Shown: positions 1-9,154, numbered from the stretch's first letter. The stretch is 64,000 nt of DNA from an uncultured Bacteroidota bacterium (GCA_903847205.1 CAINDA010000056.1:62001-126000), one strand, 5' to 3'. Numbers and translations: made by a program. The notes: generated by a model from the sequence alone, not told the origin.

Positions 1-632
1 ATTGAAACGATATCGCTTTTAATTTTCGCTAACATTTTTGCTTCTGCATCAAAATCATCATGCTGTGTAGAAACTACAATAGCATCAATACGTACAGGAA
101 CATTGTTATCATCATACTCCAATGTTACCTGAGATTTTGCATCAGGGCGGAGATATTTAATCTGTTTGTTTTCTCTGCGGATAGCCGCAAGTTCAATTAA
201 AATTTTATGAGCCAAATCCAATGCTAATGGCATATAATCATCAGTTTCGTTTGTTGCGTAGCCAAACATCATTCCCTGGTCGCCTGCACCCTGCTCTTCT
301 TTTTTCTTTTTATCAACTCCCTGGTTAATATCAGCCGACTGCTCATGAATAGCCGAAAGCACACCGCATGAGTTTGCTTCGAACATATATTCGCTTTTGG
401 TGTAACCGATTTTTTTAATCACATCACGTGCTATGGTTTGAACATCTAAATATGCTTTCGATTTTACTTCACCTGCAAGAAATACCTGCCCGGTTGTTAC
501 CAATGTTTCGCATGCTACTTTCGACTGAGGGTCAAATGCCAGAAAATTATCAATTAAAGCGTCAGAAATCTGATCAGCTACTTTGTCTGGGTGTCCTTCC
601 GACACCGATTCGGATGTAAATAAGTATGACAT
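1..632 (-). CDS. metK: S-adenosylmethionine synthetase, N-terminal part (cut by window edge)
   Basis: This gene makes S-adenosylmethionine from methionine and ATP. The minus strand reads in frame from an ATG at 632 to the window edge, about 210 codons. The N-terminus [20 protein letters not shown] is the highly conserved MetK start, including the GHPDK motif. Further on come a [10 protein letters not shown] stretch and the central-domain segment on the way to the missing C-terminal half. The 3' end lies outside the window. It is divergent from the acyltransferase at 987, with a repeat-rich 354-bp gap between them. Identification is secure from the motifs. Confidence 0.97.
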   Translation of the reverse strand, partial: MSYLFTSESVSEGHPDKVADQISDALIDNFLAFDPQSKVACETLVTTGQVFLAGEVKSKAYLDVQTIARDVIKKIGYTKSEYMFEANSCGVLSAIHEQSADINQGVDKKKKEEQGAGDQGMMFGYATNETDDYMPLALDLAHKILIELAAIRRENKQIKYLRPDAKSQVTLEYDDNNVPVRIDAIVVSTQHDDFDAEAKMLAKIKSDIVS

Positions 633-670
633 GAATTTTTGTTTTTTTAGTTTAAAATTAACGGGCGCTA

Positions 671-944
671 AAGTACATAAAATGTATTAAGTACAAAGTA
701 TTATGTATTAAGTATTATGTTTTGAGAATTAAGTATTGAGTAGTATGTATTAAGAAACTATTCAAAGTTTACTTAAAAAATTACTAGTCAGTCTCCCCTC
801 TTTTCTCAACTCCGCTCGAAATGACACCGCCAAAGTCATTTCGAGCGGAGTTGAGAAAGCGCGCCGGGATAAAATATTGATTTTGAATAAAATCCCCCCC
901 CCCCTGCAAAGTACATAATACTTAATACATACTACTTTGTACTT
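671..944. repeat. Nested inverted-repeat element between metK and the acyltransferase
   Basis: Three layers are visible. Positions 671-751 hold about four tandem copies of an 18-21 bp AT-rich unit, each starting AAGTA and ending in ATT. The stretch 689-720 is the inverted complement of 913-944 with 31 of 32 positions matching. Between these arms lies a perfect 24-bp palindrome, 802-825 with 835-858, around a 9-base loop. Its core CTCGAAATGAC/GTCATTTCGAG resembles palindromes scattered through Bacteroidota intergenic regions. A run of 11 cytosines follows at 894-904. No open reading frame is supported here. The arrangement resembles a REP/MITE-like non-coding element, but that is inference. 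Confidence 0.8.
802..858. repeat. Perfect 24-bp palindrome with 9-base loop
   Basis: The left arm 802-825 and right arm 835-858 are exact reverse complements. The loop is 826-834. The GC-rich centre differs from the AT-rich surroundings. As a hairpin it could act as a terminator or mRNA-stabilising structure for either flanking gene. Its lack of an adjoining T-run and its place between two divergent 5' ends argue against simple termination. Confidence 0.9.
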
Positions 945-986
945 CATACCCATTTTTTTTACTAAATTTCCATCAAAAATTAAACA

Positions 987-2345
987 ATGCTCTATTCATT
1001 TCTAAAATTACTAATGCAGATTACCATGCGGGTGTTCTTCCGTTCCATCATGGTGCGCAATAAAGAACTTATTCCTGATAAAGGCCCATTGATAGTGCTG
1101 GCAAACCATCCAAGCACTTTTATGGACCCCATTGTAGTGGCTGCCATGCTTAACCGCGAAGTATATTTTTTGGGGAAGGGTGTATTATTCAGCAGCGGAT
1201 TTATGAAATGGCTGCTGCCGAAGTTTAATGTAATACCTATCTACCGCCAGCAGGACGACCCGGCAATGATGGCGAAAAACAAAGAAATATTCAATAAGTG
1301 TTTTGAACATCTCGAAAATGGCGGCATACTGGTTATGTTTCCTGAAGGCACCAGCATTACCGAACGCCGGCTGCGTCCCATTAAAACCGGTGCCGCGCGG
1401 ATAGCTTTAGGAGCTGAGGCCAGAAACGATTTTAAACTCGGAGTGAAAATAATTACCGTGGGGCTCAACTATGAAAACCCTCATAAATTCGACCGCGATT
1501 TATTTATTAATATCTACAAACCTATTACAGCAGGCGATTACAAAAATGATTACGCTGCTGATGAATTTAAAGCGTCAGAAAACTTAACAGAAGAAATCCG
1601 TAAACAGCTCGAAAAATCAATCATCGCCATTGAAGATGACAAAACAGATAAGCTGGTGAGAGATGTTGAAACACTCTATAAATATAAGCTTTCAAAAGAT
1701 CTTGGAATAGGCAGAAAAGATAAAGATGCAGATTTTACAATGACAAAAAATATTATTGAAGCAGTTAATTATTATAAAATACATGATCCTGCACGTGTTG
1801 AAAAAATACGTACTCGTATAAAGTGGTATATAAACAATTTAGATGCAGTGGGGCTGAAAGACAATGATATTGCGCGGAGCCAGAATAGCGGCTCATTCAT
1901 AGGCAGTAATCTGAAAGCCTTTTTTATTTTAATTTCAGGCTTCCCTGTTTATATTTACGGCTTAATAAACAATTATCTTCCTTTCGAAATACCTGCCGCT
2001 GCTGCGAAAAAAATAAGTTCGTCAATTGAATTCAGAGGTGCAATAGGGATGGTAGGCGGTATGTTTACTTTTATTATTTTTTATACCATCCAGATTATTT
2101 TAATGTGGAAATACACTCACGCCAGATGGCTCACAATTACTTACGGATTAAGCCTTCCCCTGAGCGGAATATTTACTTACTGGTATTATCACACAGTTCA
2201 CAAAATGCGCACTAAATGGATATTGATGACTTTATTCTATAAAAAAAGTGTATTCGTTTCCACACTTATTACCGAGCGCGAGGATATTATTGCCGAGCTT
2301 GATAAATCTAAAAATGAATACAAGGCTTTGATGCTGGGGAATTAA
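987..2345 (+). CDS. PlsC-type lysophospholipid/glycerol-phosphate acyltransferase with C-terminal membrane region
   Basis: This predicted membrane acyltransferase transfers a fatty acyl chain onto a lysophospholipid or glycerol-phosphate backbone. The LPLAT domain occupies roughly residues 15-220. It carries the catalytic NHPSTFMDP block (HX4D) near residue 40 and the substrate-binding FPEGT block near residue 120. The C-terminal third has two to three hydrophobic segments (about residues 310-420), giving 452 residues, longer than a minimal PlsC. It is the only plus-strand gene accepted in the window and converges with the barrel gene ending at 2364. The exact acceptor cannot be told from sequence. 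Confidence 0.88.
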   Translation: MLYSFLKLLMQITMRVFFRSIMVRNKELIPDKGPLIVLANHPSTFMDPIVVAAMLNREVYFLGKGVLFSSGFMKWLLPKFNVIPIYRQQDDPAMMAKNKEIFNKCFEHLENGGILVMFPEGTSITERRLRPIKTGAARIALGAEARNDFKLGVKIITVGLNYENPHKFDRDLFINIYKPITAGDYKNDYAADEFKASENLTEEIRKQLEKSIIAIEDDKTDKLVRDVETLYKYKLSKDLGIGRKDKDADFTMTKNIIEAVNYYKIHDPARVEKIRTRIKWYINNLDAVGLKDNDIARSQNSGSFIGSNLKAFFILISGFPVYIYGLINNYLPFEIPAAAAKKISSSIEFRGAIGMVGGMFTFIIFYTIQIILMWKYTHARWLTITYGLSLPLSGIFTYWYYHTVHKMRTKWILMTLFYKKSVFVSTLITEREDIIAELDKSKNEYKALMLGN

Positions 2346-2363
2346 AAACCTGATTAATTTTAA

Positions 2364-4202
2364 TCATTGATATGCAGCAACTGCAGGCTTTCCAATTTCA
2401 AAGTTTTGAAATCCAAAATCACCGGACTTTTCAGGATTGATTCTTAAAACATTATTGCCAATGCCTGGAATGGCAGGATAAAATGCAATTGAAATTTGAA
2501 ACGAATTAAAAACGAGAAACTCATTTTTGATTAGTAATCCAAAACCAAATTGTGAATATACCCTGCTGCTTTTAAACCCTGAAGTTTTATCTCCCAGCAT
2601 GCCAAGTGAATAGATCAGGTATGGTCCAAAGTGGAAACCGATTATATTCCAAGGCAGATATAACTGAGTTTGAAAAGTAAGGAGCAGCTTTTGACTTCCG
2701 GTTAACGTAGGGCTGTTAAAGCCTACGATACCATTCCCGTCATTAATGCCCAAACTTTCATTTGCCAAACGGTTTATTCCAATAGTGTATTGCGGCTTTA
2801 TGAATTGACGAAATTTAATATCACCCGCTTCAAGCAGTTCTGTATAATAATTTATCCCAGCCGAAAAAACGCCCTGAACTGAATGATAAGCTTCCAAGTA
2901 GGTGCCATATTGAAAATTTGTGCTTAGATAACCCCAGTCGTGATAATTTCCAAAAGAAGCTCTTGCACCTAAATATAACTGCCCCGAATTATTTTTTACA
3001 TTATAGCCTCCGGTTAATGAATAGACCATGCCTATGGGAACATCTTCAGTAAGTCCGTAATTAAAAACGTATTTATCCTGAACATATTTGCGTGTGGAGA
3101 TGCCTATGCTTGCTAAATAAAAATCATTTCCGGAATATAAGTGAAGGGTGTCGTAAATTTCAGGCGGGCCTTCAATATAACGGGTCCGCATAAAACGCCC
3201 AGCAGTTATAAGGTTTGTTACACGGGCATTTTCGGTATTGCCATTAAAAAGTTTATACGCATACCCTGCCCAATAATCCTGGCCATTGCTTTTAAAATCC
3301 TGCGGCTGATAAACGCCATTGGCGCCCTTTATCTGACCGTGGGAAAATTGCTGAGAGGCATATATCCCGGCAGCCCATTTTGCAAAAGGAGAATAAAACG
3401 GCCTGTCGATATTCAGATATTTAATTGAATTATTATTTTCATCTTTTTGATAATGCAATGTGCTGCTTATGTATGTATGGTCGATATTGGGAATGAAGTA
3501 ATTTGTATTAAGGGTGTTTTTTCCAGTGTTAATATTCGACGAGAAATTACCCTGCAGGTCGTGGCCTAATCCCGAAAAATTTTTTTCTTCCAGACTGACG
3601 GAAAAACTTGTCATAGAAATTGCACCGTTTGGTACTATGCTCCATGCATCCAGTACACGGATAAATATATCGACCGAATCGGAATTTACCCCTGTCTGCA
3701 CAATAGTAAATGCCACATCATGAACATAACTCTGGGCTCGAATTAAACGCTCGGATTCTTTTACCAAGAGAGAATCGAAAGGTTTGTTTTTGCGAATGAG
3801 CAGAAGATCGCGAATAGTGAGCAGCCGGGTTCGGATATGCAGACTGTTGCCGGCTTTGTATAATAAGTGATCTGGAACGGCATCAGCATCGCTTAATGAA
3901 TAACCGAATGGATTAAGTGTTGTAATGTTTATATAACGGATTATCTTTCCTTCATATACCGGACTTGATTTTTTTTTCTTTTTTTTTAAAGTCTTTGTGA
4001 TCACTGCAGGAACAGCTGTAGAAGCAACTGGTATAAAGAAAACGCTGTATATACGTTTATAAAGTTTTCTTTTTTTTGAAAACTCCTCAATACTTCTGTA
4101 GATTTTTGTTGAATCTTTTTTGGCGGGAGTCTGCTGACCAAATGCAAACGGGGTTGTACAGGCAGTAATAAAAATAAATATTATAACAAATTTTCGCCTC
4201 AT
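2364..4202 (-). CDS. BamA/TamA-like outer-membrane protein (POTRA-like region plus barrel)
   Basis: The 612-residue protein starts with a signal peptide ending near AFGQQ (residue 23). A charged segment with a lysine run (about 74-80) follows. Next is a POTRA-like region (about 84-185, with the IRYINITTLNPFGYS strand and an FTIVQTGVNSDSVDIFIRV strand), and then a long alternating-hydrophobicity barrel region to the C-terminus. It probably sits in the outer membrane. It lies 82 bp downstream of mlaD in the same direction, so it may be the last gene of the Mla-type operon and could serve the lipid path at the outer membrane; that link is inference. The C-terminus GKPAVAAYQ lacks a classical terminal aromatic. 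Confidence 0.72.
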   Translation of the reverse strand: MRRKFVIIFIFITACTTPFAFGQQTPAKKDSTKIYRSIEEFSKKRKLYKRIYSVFFIPVASTAVPAVITKTLKKKKKKSSPVYEGKIIRYINITTLNPFGYSLSDADAVPDHLLYKAGNSLHIRTRLLTIRDLLLIRKNKPFDSLLVKESERLIRAQSYVHDVAFTIVQTGVNSDSVDIFIRVLDAWSIVPNGAISMTSFSVSLEEKNFSGLGHDLQGNFSSNINTGKNTLNTNYFIPNIDHTYISSTLHYQKDENNNSIKYLNIDRPFYSPFAKWAAGIYASQQFSHGQIKGANGVYQPQDFKSNGQDYWAGYAYKLFNGNTENARVTNLITAGRFMRTRYIEGPPEIYDTLHLYSGNDFYLASIGISTRKYVQDKYVFNYGLTEDVPIGMVYSLTGGYNVKNNSGQLYLGARASFGNYHDWGYLSTNFQYGTYLEAYHSVQGVFSAGINYYTELLEAGDIKFRQFIKPQYTIGINRLANESLGINDGNGIVGFNSPTLTGSQKLLLTFQTQLYLPWNIIGFHFGPYLIYSLGMLGDKTSGFKSSRVYSQFGFGLLIKNEFLVFNSFQISIAFYPAIPGIGNNVLRINPEKSGDFGFQNFEIGKPAVAAYQ

Positions 4203-4284
4203 CCTTAATTACCAGTTTAAATGCCATAAGTCAGATATTAAAACCAGAAACAGAGACCGCCTTCAAGCAAGGGAATCACTTTCA

Positions 4285-5076
4285 TTATTTCTTCTTATCC
4301 GCCTCTTTTTTATTTCCCTCTTTTATCTTTTTGTCTTCTGCTTTTTTATCTTCTGCTTTTTTATCTTCTGCTTTTTTATCTTCCGCATCTTGTAACGCCA
4401 TTTTAGCCTTTTTTTCTTTTCTATTGAAATATCCTTTAAAAAGGAAATTATGTTTAGCCGCGTCCATATTTTGTTTGAACCCGCCTGTACCCTGCTTTAT
4501 ATTGACAACGGCCTCATCTATATTTTGAGCGAATGCGTTATCCATAAATAATTTACCAACTGTTCCTTTTCCTTCACGTATATTTTCAATGATTGCAGAA
4601 AGTCCGCCGGTAATATTTGCAGTGTTGTCGCTTGTTACCTTTACTTTCATTAAAATATCATCAATACTCACCGGCTTTGTTGTTTCAATAACATCGTTAT
4701 CCGCCAGCTGCAGCTGACCGGGCGTTCCAGGGGTTATTATCACAATTTTATTTCCCATGAGCCCATCGGTACCGATGATTGCTTTAGCATTTTTTTTAAT
4801 GAATTTTCTTGTACTCTCCACAATCAGCAGATCCACTCTAACGGCTGTATCAGTAATCTGCTGAATATTTTCAATGGTGCCGACATTGATTCCGGAAAAG
4901 CGCACGTTATTTCCCACCTGAAGTCCGCTGATATCTTTAAATACACCGCTGATATGAAATGTGCTGCTGAATAAAGCTTGTCGCTGCCCTATAAAATAAA
5001 TGCCGGTAATAAACAGCGTCATCCCTATCGAAACAAATATACCAAGCCTGATTTTATTTCCAGTTTTCTTTTTCAT
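4285..5076 (-). CDS. mlaD: MCE-domain (MlaD-type) lipid transport substrate-binding protein
   Basis: The protein is the periplasmic, membrane-anchored lipid-binding component of an MlaFED-type ABC system. It has an N-terminal transmembrane helix (about residues 11-30) and an MCE domain (about 35-115) with the typical GLQVGNNVRFSGINVGTI stretch. A helical tail follows, ending in a charged tract with four copies of the five-residue unit AEDKK before a lysine-rich terminus. The 15-bp DNA repeats at about 4331-4390 encode this tract. It is 29 bp downstream of the ATPase gene. Its 263 residues put it among single-MCE proteins. Confidence 0.9.
   Translation of the reverse strand: MKKKTGNKIRLGIFVSIGMTLFITGIYFIGQRQALFSSTFHISGVFKDISGLQVGNNVRFSGINVGTIENIQQITDTAVRVDLLIVESTRKFIKKNAKAIIGTDGLMGNKIVIITPGTPGQLQLADNDVIETTKPVSIDDILMKVKVTSDNTANITGGLSAIIENIREGKGTVGKLFMDNAFAQNIDEAVVNIKQGTGGFKQNMDAAKHNFLFKGYFNRKEKKAKMALQDAEDKKAEDKKAEDKKAEDKKIKEGNKKEADKKK
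4331..4392. repeat. 15-bp tandem repeat in the 3' end of mlaD
   Basis: About four near-identical 15-bp units lie in tandem and encode the AEDKK pentapeptide repeats of the MlaD tail. The unit is a multiple of three, so copy-number change by slippage would lengthen or shorten the charged tail without breaking the frame. Confidence 0.85.
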
Positions 5077-5105
5077 GTTTTTAATAATTAATTTATTTTA
5101 TATTT

Positions 5106-5834
5106 TTATTTGAAGAAAGAACTAACCCACTTATCGTCTGATTCTGATAATTCTTTAAATGTGCCTTCAGCGAAAGCTATCCCATCTTTAAGTATTATTA
5201 TGCGATTTGCCGTAATGCGCGCGCATTCTACATCATGGGTGATAATAATTGAAGCAGTATTGTATTTTTTCTGCACTTCTAAAATGAGTTCGCTGATTTC
5301 TTTTGAGGTGATTGGGTCGAGGCCGGTTGTAGGCTCGTCGTAAAGTATAATTTCCGGTTTTAAAATCAATGTGCGGGCTAGTCCTACCCGTTTTCTCATG
5401 CCTCCGGAAAGTTCAGAAGGCATTTTATCAATTGCCGCTTCAAGCCCGACGTGCTGTAAAGTGTCTAAAACCAGGGCATCTATTTCACCAGGGGTAATTG
5501 ATTTTGAATCACGAAGCGGGAATTCCAGATTTTCTCTTACTGTCATTGAATCATATAAAGCACCGCTTTGGAATAGAAATCCCACTTTTTTCCGCAGCTG
5601 GTTTAATGCGCTGTCATCCAAATCTAAAACATTTTCACCAAGTAAAACAACACTGCCTTCATCGGGCTCAATTAAGCCCACCAAACATTTAATGAGTACA
5701 GACTTTCCGCTTCCTGACTTGCCTAATACAACAAGATTTTCGCCCTTTTTAATTTTTAAATTGATATCCTTCAGCACACAATTGCTGCCAAAAGTTTTTT
5801 TTAAGTGTTCTATTTCAACAACATAATTTTCCAT
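5106..5834 (-). CDS. mlaF: ABC transporter ATP-binding protein (MlaF-type)
   Basis: This is the cytoplasmic ATPase of the MlaFED-type lipid transporter. Visible motifs are Walker A GKSGSGKS (about residue 38), the signature LSGGM (about 142), Walker B IILYDEPTTGLDP (about 161) and the switch histidine in IITHD. Its 242 residues match the family. It sits between the permease (7 bp gap) and the MCE protein (29 bp gap), a standard mlaE-mlaF-mlaD order. Confidence 0.94.
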   Translation of the reverse strand: MENYVVEIEHLKKTFGSNCVLKDINLKIKKGENLVVLGKSGSGKSVLIKCLVGLIEPDEGSVVLLGENVLDLDDSALNQLRKKVGFLFQSGALYDSMTVRENLEFPLRDSKSITPGEIDALVLDTLQHVGLEAAIDKMPSELSGGMRKRVGLARTLILKPEIILYDEPTTGLDPITSKEISELILEVQKKYNTASIIITHDVECARITANRIIILKDGIAFAEGTFKELSESDDKWVSSFFK

Positions 5835-5841
5835 TTTCTAA

Positions 5842-6702
5842 TCAGATAAAAAGACTTGATATCTGAACTGCTATCATGTCAATAATAAATACAGCTAATG
5901 ATCCGATTACTACGGCTGAGTTGGCAGATGCTCCCACACCTTCAGTTCCTTTTTCTGAGTTGAAACCTTTATAACAGCTGATCAATCCAATCGCAAATCC
6001 GAAGAAAAATGTTTTAGTAAATGCAGGAATAACATCAGAGAAGGAAAGTTTCTCAAAGACCTGCAAAAAGAACAAATGAAAACTTACATCGCCTTTTAGA
6101 TTTACACCAATATAAGCGCCATACAAAGAAACTGCATCTGAAAGAACAACTAAAATTGGAAGCATCAAAGCAGAGGATGTGATTCTAGTAACTACAATGT
6201 ATTTAAAAGGATTCATCCCAGAAACTTCCATTGCATCAATCTGCTCGGTAACTTTCATAGAGGCCAATTCAGCACCAATACCGGAGCCGACCTTACCTGC
6301 AAAAATCAACGCAGTTATTACCGGACCTATTTCGCGGATGATAGAAACAGCAACCATTGCCGGCAGCCATGATTCAGCACCAAACTCAGCCAGTGTAGGC
6401 CTGGACTGTATTGTTAATACCAGTCCCATAATAAAGCCTGTAATTGCAACTAAAGGGAAGGATTTATAACCAATTAAATAACTCTGTTTGAGTAGTTCGC
6501 TGAATTCGTACGGAGGTTTAACTGCTTCTTTAAAGAACCGCAGCGCAAACAAAGTTAATTTGGTGACATCTTCAAAAAAATCCTTTAATCTTTTTGTATA
6601 TGGATTTTCTGAAAAGACTTCCTCTTCTTCAACTGCTGCTTTATCTGCTGTTTTTAAATTGCCTTCCATTTTTTTTGATAAACCAACTATAAGTGAATTC
6701 AC
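5842..6702 (-). CDS. mlaE: ABC transporter permease (MlaE family)
   Basis: This is the inner-membrane permease of the lipid transporter. From about residue 70 it has the MlaE fold, with several transmembrane helices and the signature region FAGKVGSGIGAELASMKVTEQIDAMEVSGMNP split over about residues 134-165. The N-terminal 60 residues are hydrophilic. An internal ATG at 6669 is an alternative start that would remove 11 residues. It is the first gene of the operon mlaE-mlaF-mlaD, possibly with the barrel gene. The 128-bp gap upstream shows no recognisable element. Confidence 0.92.
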   Translation of the reverse strand: MNSLIVGLSKKMEGNLKTADKAAVEEEEVFSENPYTKRLKDFFEDVTKLTLFALRFFKEAVKPPYEFSELLKQSYLIGYKSFPLVAITGFIMGLVLTIQSRPTLAEFGAESWLPAMVAVSIIREIGPVITALIFAGKVGSGIGAELASMKVTEQIDAMEVSGMNPFKYIVVTRITSSALMLPILVVLSDAVSLYGAYIGVNLKGDVSFHLFFLQVFEKLSFSDVIPAFTKTFFFGFAIGLISCYKGFNSEKGTEGVGASANSAVVIGSLAVFIIDMIAVQISSLFI

Positions 6703-6830
6703 TGCTCATTGGTGTTTAGCTTATTCTGTATTAATATAAATTGCCAAAACTCATAAGCTGATTCCATGAATTGTTAACTAAGATTGTTATTTGCTGTTAA
6801 AAATTGACTTTACAGAATACCTAAATAAAA

Positions 6831-7304
6831 TCAGTTTAAGTATCTTCTGAGAATCCATGCCGTTGTTTCGTGCTGCTCCATCAAACCTGTTAGAAAGTCA
6901 GCCGTGCCGGCATCTTTGTCATTTTCTGCGCAGTCACATATATCACGGCGCAATTGAATGATAACTGTTTCGTGATCTGCTAGTAATTCTTTGAGGGTAT
7001 CTTTTGAAGAAGAATATTTTCCCGGACTTTCCTTAATCGACGAAAGTTTTGAATACTCCTGCATTGTTCCGATTGTTTTTCCGCCTAATTTCCCAATGCG
7101 CTCAGCAACTTCATCAATTGATTCTTCGAGCTGCTTGTATTGATTTTCAAATAGTTTATGCAGTTCCATAAAGCTGTCTCCTGTCACATTCCAATGTGCT
7201 TTTCTGGTTTTAATATACAAAGTCATTTCATCTGCTAAAACTATTGACAGAAGTTCTGCGCCGTTTTTTAAATTCTTTTCGGAAATACCAATGTTTGGTT
7301 TCAT
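6831..7304 (-). CDS. dps: Dps-family ferritin-like DNA protection protein
   Basis: This miniferritin oxidises iron with peroxide and protects DNA during starvation or oxidative stress. Its 157 residues match the family. The ferroxidase signature is intact: the KAHWNVTG block with its histidine near residue 38, the LHKLFENQYKQLEESIDEVAERI segment with the acidic ligands, and a second helix pair with the HETTAWILR end. It is 11 bp downstream of the AI-2E exporter gene, as the last gene of a run from 9154. The catalase at 32980 is another peroxide defence gene in the window. Confidence 0.95.
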   Translation of the reverse strand: MKPNIGISEKNLKNGAELLSIVLADEMTLYIKTRKAHWNVTGDSFMELHKLFENQYKQLEESIDEVAERIGKLGGKTIGTMQEYSKLSSIKESPGKYSSSKDTLKELLADHETVIIQLRRDICDCAENDKDAGTADFLTGLMEQHETTAWILRRYLN

Positions 7305-7315
7305 AATTTTTCACT

Positions 7316-8416
7316 TTAAGTTGATGATAATTTATTTTTTAGATTTACAAAAGAAAAGCGTGAGGCAGTAGGTACAATGTTTCCCAATAGAAATCCCCAA
7401 GGTTTTAAAGGCTCTATGTGATCAAAAACAACTTTAATAATTGCAGTTAAAGGAATGGAAAGAAACATTCCCGGTACTCCCCACAAGGCACTTCCGATCA
7501 AAACGACAATAACCGAAATGAGTGCGTTTATACGCACTCTTGATGCGACAATTTTAGGAATGATATAATGATTGTCGATAAACTGGATGAAGATGTACAC
7601 GCAGAATACAAGAACAGAATAACTGATTGAATCCTTGGTAACAAAGGCTATAATCATTGGTAATGCAATAGCAACAATGCCTCCGACATATGGAATTATG
7701 TTTACAATTGCTCCGGTAATTCCAAGAATAATGGCGTAATCAATACCAAGTATGAGAAGGCCGATTGAATTTAAAACAGCAATAATTATCATTTCGAAAA
7801 AAAGCCCAACCAAATAACTCTGAATAATATTTTTTGTATTTATCAGGATTTCTGCAACTGCTACATGATATTCAGAACGAAAAAGTTTACGGACAAATTC
7901 AAGCAGCAGGGGTTTATAGTAAAGAATCATAAATAAATAAACAGGCAGCAGCATTCCGATAATCATTATCCGGATCACTTCCGAAAGTGTTTCGCCGATT
8001 GCAAAATTACTTAAGGCTTTGCTTTCGCTGTCTTTTATCCATTCGTTTATTTTTGATTCAGGAGTATTTGTTTTTTGCGAAATCCATTGCACAAACTCTG
8101 TGCTTGTAATATTAAATTTTTGCACAAGCTGAGGATATGTTTTACTAAACATAGTAACTTGAGAAGAGACAACATAAAGAATTCCCATAACCACAAAAAT
8201 TGCAAAGATCACTGCAATTGAAATTGAAATTATTTTGTTCACATTTTTCCGCACTAAAAAATTAACCAAAGGGTTCAATAAAATTGCGAATATAGATGCG
8301 TATAGGATTGGAATAATAATATGCTGACCAACTTTCATAGTAAATACAAAAGCTAAAATTCCAATTAGAATGAGCGCTGTTTTAGCATAAAATGGTATTT
8401 TGAATGACGGTTCCAT
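7316..8416 (-). CDS. AI-2E family transporter (PerM/UPF0118)
   Basis: This polytopic inner-membrane protein of 366 residues has the family's two N-terminal helices, a soluble loop (about 65-145) and a helix bundle ending in the characteristic GVPGMFLSIPLTAIIKVVFDHI segment. Family members export small molecules such as AI-2 or act as ion antiporters, and the substrate is not readable here. Its start codon overlaps the stop of the preceding small gene by one base, so the two are translationally coupled. Confidence 0.9.
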   Translation of the reverse strand: MEPSFKIPFYAKTALILIGILAFVFTMKVGQHIIIPILYASIFAILLNPLVNFLVRKNVNKIISISIAVIFAIFVVMGILYVVSSQVTMFSKTYPQLVQKFNITSTEFVQWISQKTNTPESKINEWIKDSESKALSNFAIGETLSEVIRIMIIGMLLPVYLFMILYYKPLLLEFVRKLFRSEYHVAVAEILINTKNIIQSYLVGLFFEMIIIAVLNSIGLLILGIDYAIILGITGAIVNIIPYVGGIVAIALPMIIAFVTKDSISYSVLVFCVYIFIQFIDNHYIIPKIVASRVRINALISVIVVLIGSALWGVPGMFLSIPLTAIIKVVFDHIEPLKPWGFLLGNIVPTASRFSFVNLKNKLSST

Positions 8417-8805
8417 TAAACTTTCTCAGATTTACCTGTTAAAAGTTTTTTCATGATTATGCTGCCTAATGATTTAATTCCATCAGCATTTTTTACAGCT
8501 GAATTTGCCACAGCCATTTCCAGTATTACTCCTAATAATTTTGTTAAAGGATTATTCGTTTTTCCTATTAAGACCTTTTTTGCTGCGAATCCGGTGGCAG
8601 CACCAACAACCGCGTTGATAATATTTGTTTTTAAATCGGGTGATGAAATGATTTCTTTAAATTTTCTTTTAATTAAATTGAGAGGCTTCATTCCTTCATA
8701 AGAAGTGTGAAGCTGTTCCTTAAGCATCTGCCACTCGGCAGCCCGCTTAATCTCAAGAAAAATAATTGACTCTCTTAATTCGCCTATGGACGTTATTTTT
8801 TTCAC
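8416..8805 (-). CDS. Unrecognised 129-residue protein, translationally coupled to the AI-2E exporter
   Basis: I do not recognise this gene. Its first half is charged and helical (residues 1-55). Its second half has a glycine/alanine-rich hydrophobic stretch (about 62-105) that could be a membrane hairpin, and it ends in lysines. It lies 8 bp after the holin-like gene and overlaps the exporter start by one base. This gene order suggests a small membrane-associated partner in an envelope operon. Coding status is supported by spacing and codon continuity rather than homology. Confidence 0.7.
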   Translation of the reverse strand: MKKITSIGELRESIIFLEIKRAAEWQMLKEQLHTSYEGMKPLNLIKRKFKEIISSPDLKTNIINAVVGAATGFAAKKVLIGKTNNPLTKLLGVILEMAVANSAVKNADGIKSLGSIIMKKLLTGKSEKV

Positions 8806-8812
8806 TTTATTT

Positions 8813-9154
8813 TTAATTTAGAGTATGCAGTATGATTGTATTGGTATAACGTTTTTTTATCCAGCCGTGCAGAAAAAAATATAGTACCGCACCAATAACA
8901 CCATAAAATCCAGCGACACAGAAAAAACCGTAATAGACTTTGCCAAGTAAATCTCCCAGCCAAAGGGCCGCTCCAATACTTGTAAAAACAATAAAAATAA
9001 TCATGAAAAGTACTTCTGTAGAACGAGAAAGAAAGGTGGACAATACACCTGCTGTTTTATCAAGCGCTTTAAGTTTTAATAACTCAAAACTTGATTTTCC
9101 ATACTCTTCAACTCTTTCAAATAGCGGCTCGATAAAATTTATCTTTTCTTCCAT
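8813..9154 (-). CDS. Holin-X/YqjE-like small membrane protein
   Basis: The 113-residue protein has a charged N-terminal helix (EEKINFIEPLFERVEEYGKSS), two adjacent transmembrane helices (about residues 46-70 and 73-97), and a basic tail. This is the layout of the phage-holin-superfamily III/YqjE proteins found in stress operons of many bacteria, where they are not lytic. It is first in the run holin-like, 129-aa protein, AI-2E exporter, Dps. Assignment rests on architecture. Confidence 0.7.
   Translation of the reverse strand: MEEKINFIEPLFERVEEYGKSSFELLKLKALDKTAGVLSTFLSRSTEVLFMIIFIVFTSIGAALWLGDLLGKVYYGFFCVAGFYGVIGAVLYFFLHGWIKKRYTNTIILHTLN

Noticed and set aside
5371-5826. Plus-strand ORF of 151 codons opposite mlaF
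   Set aside because: It is the antisense of a well-supported ABC ATPase with all catalytic motifs.
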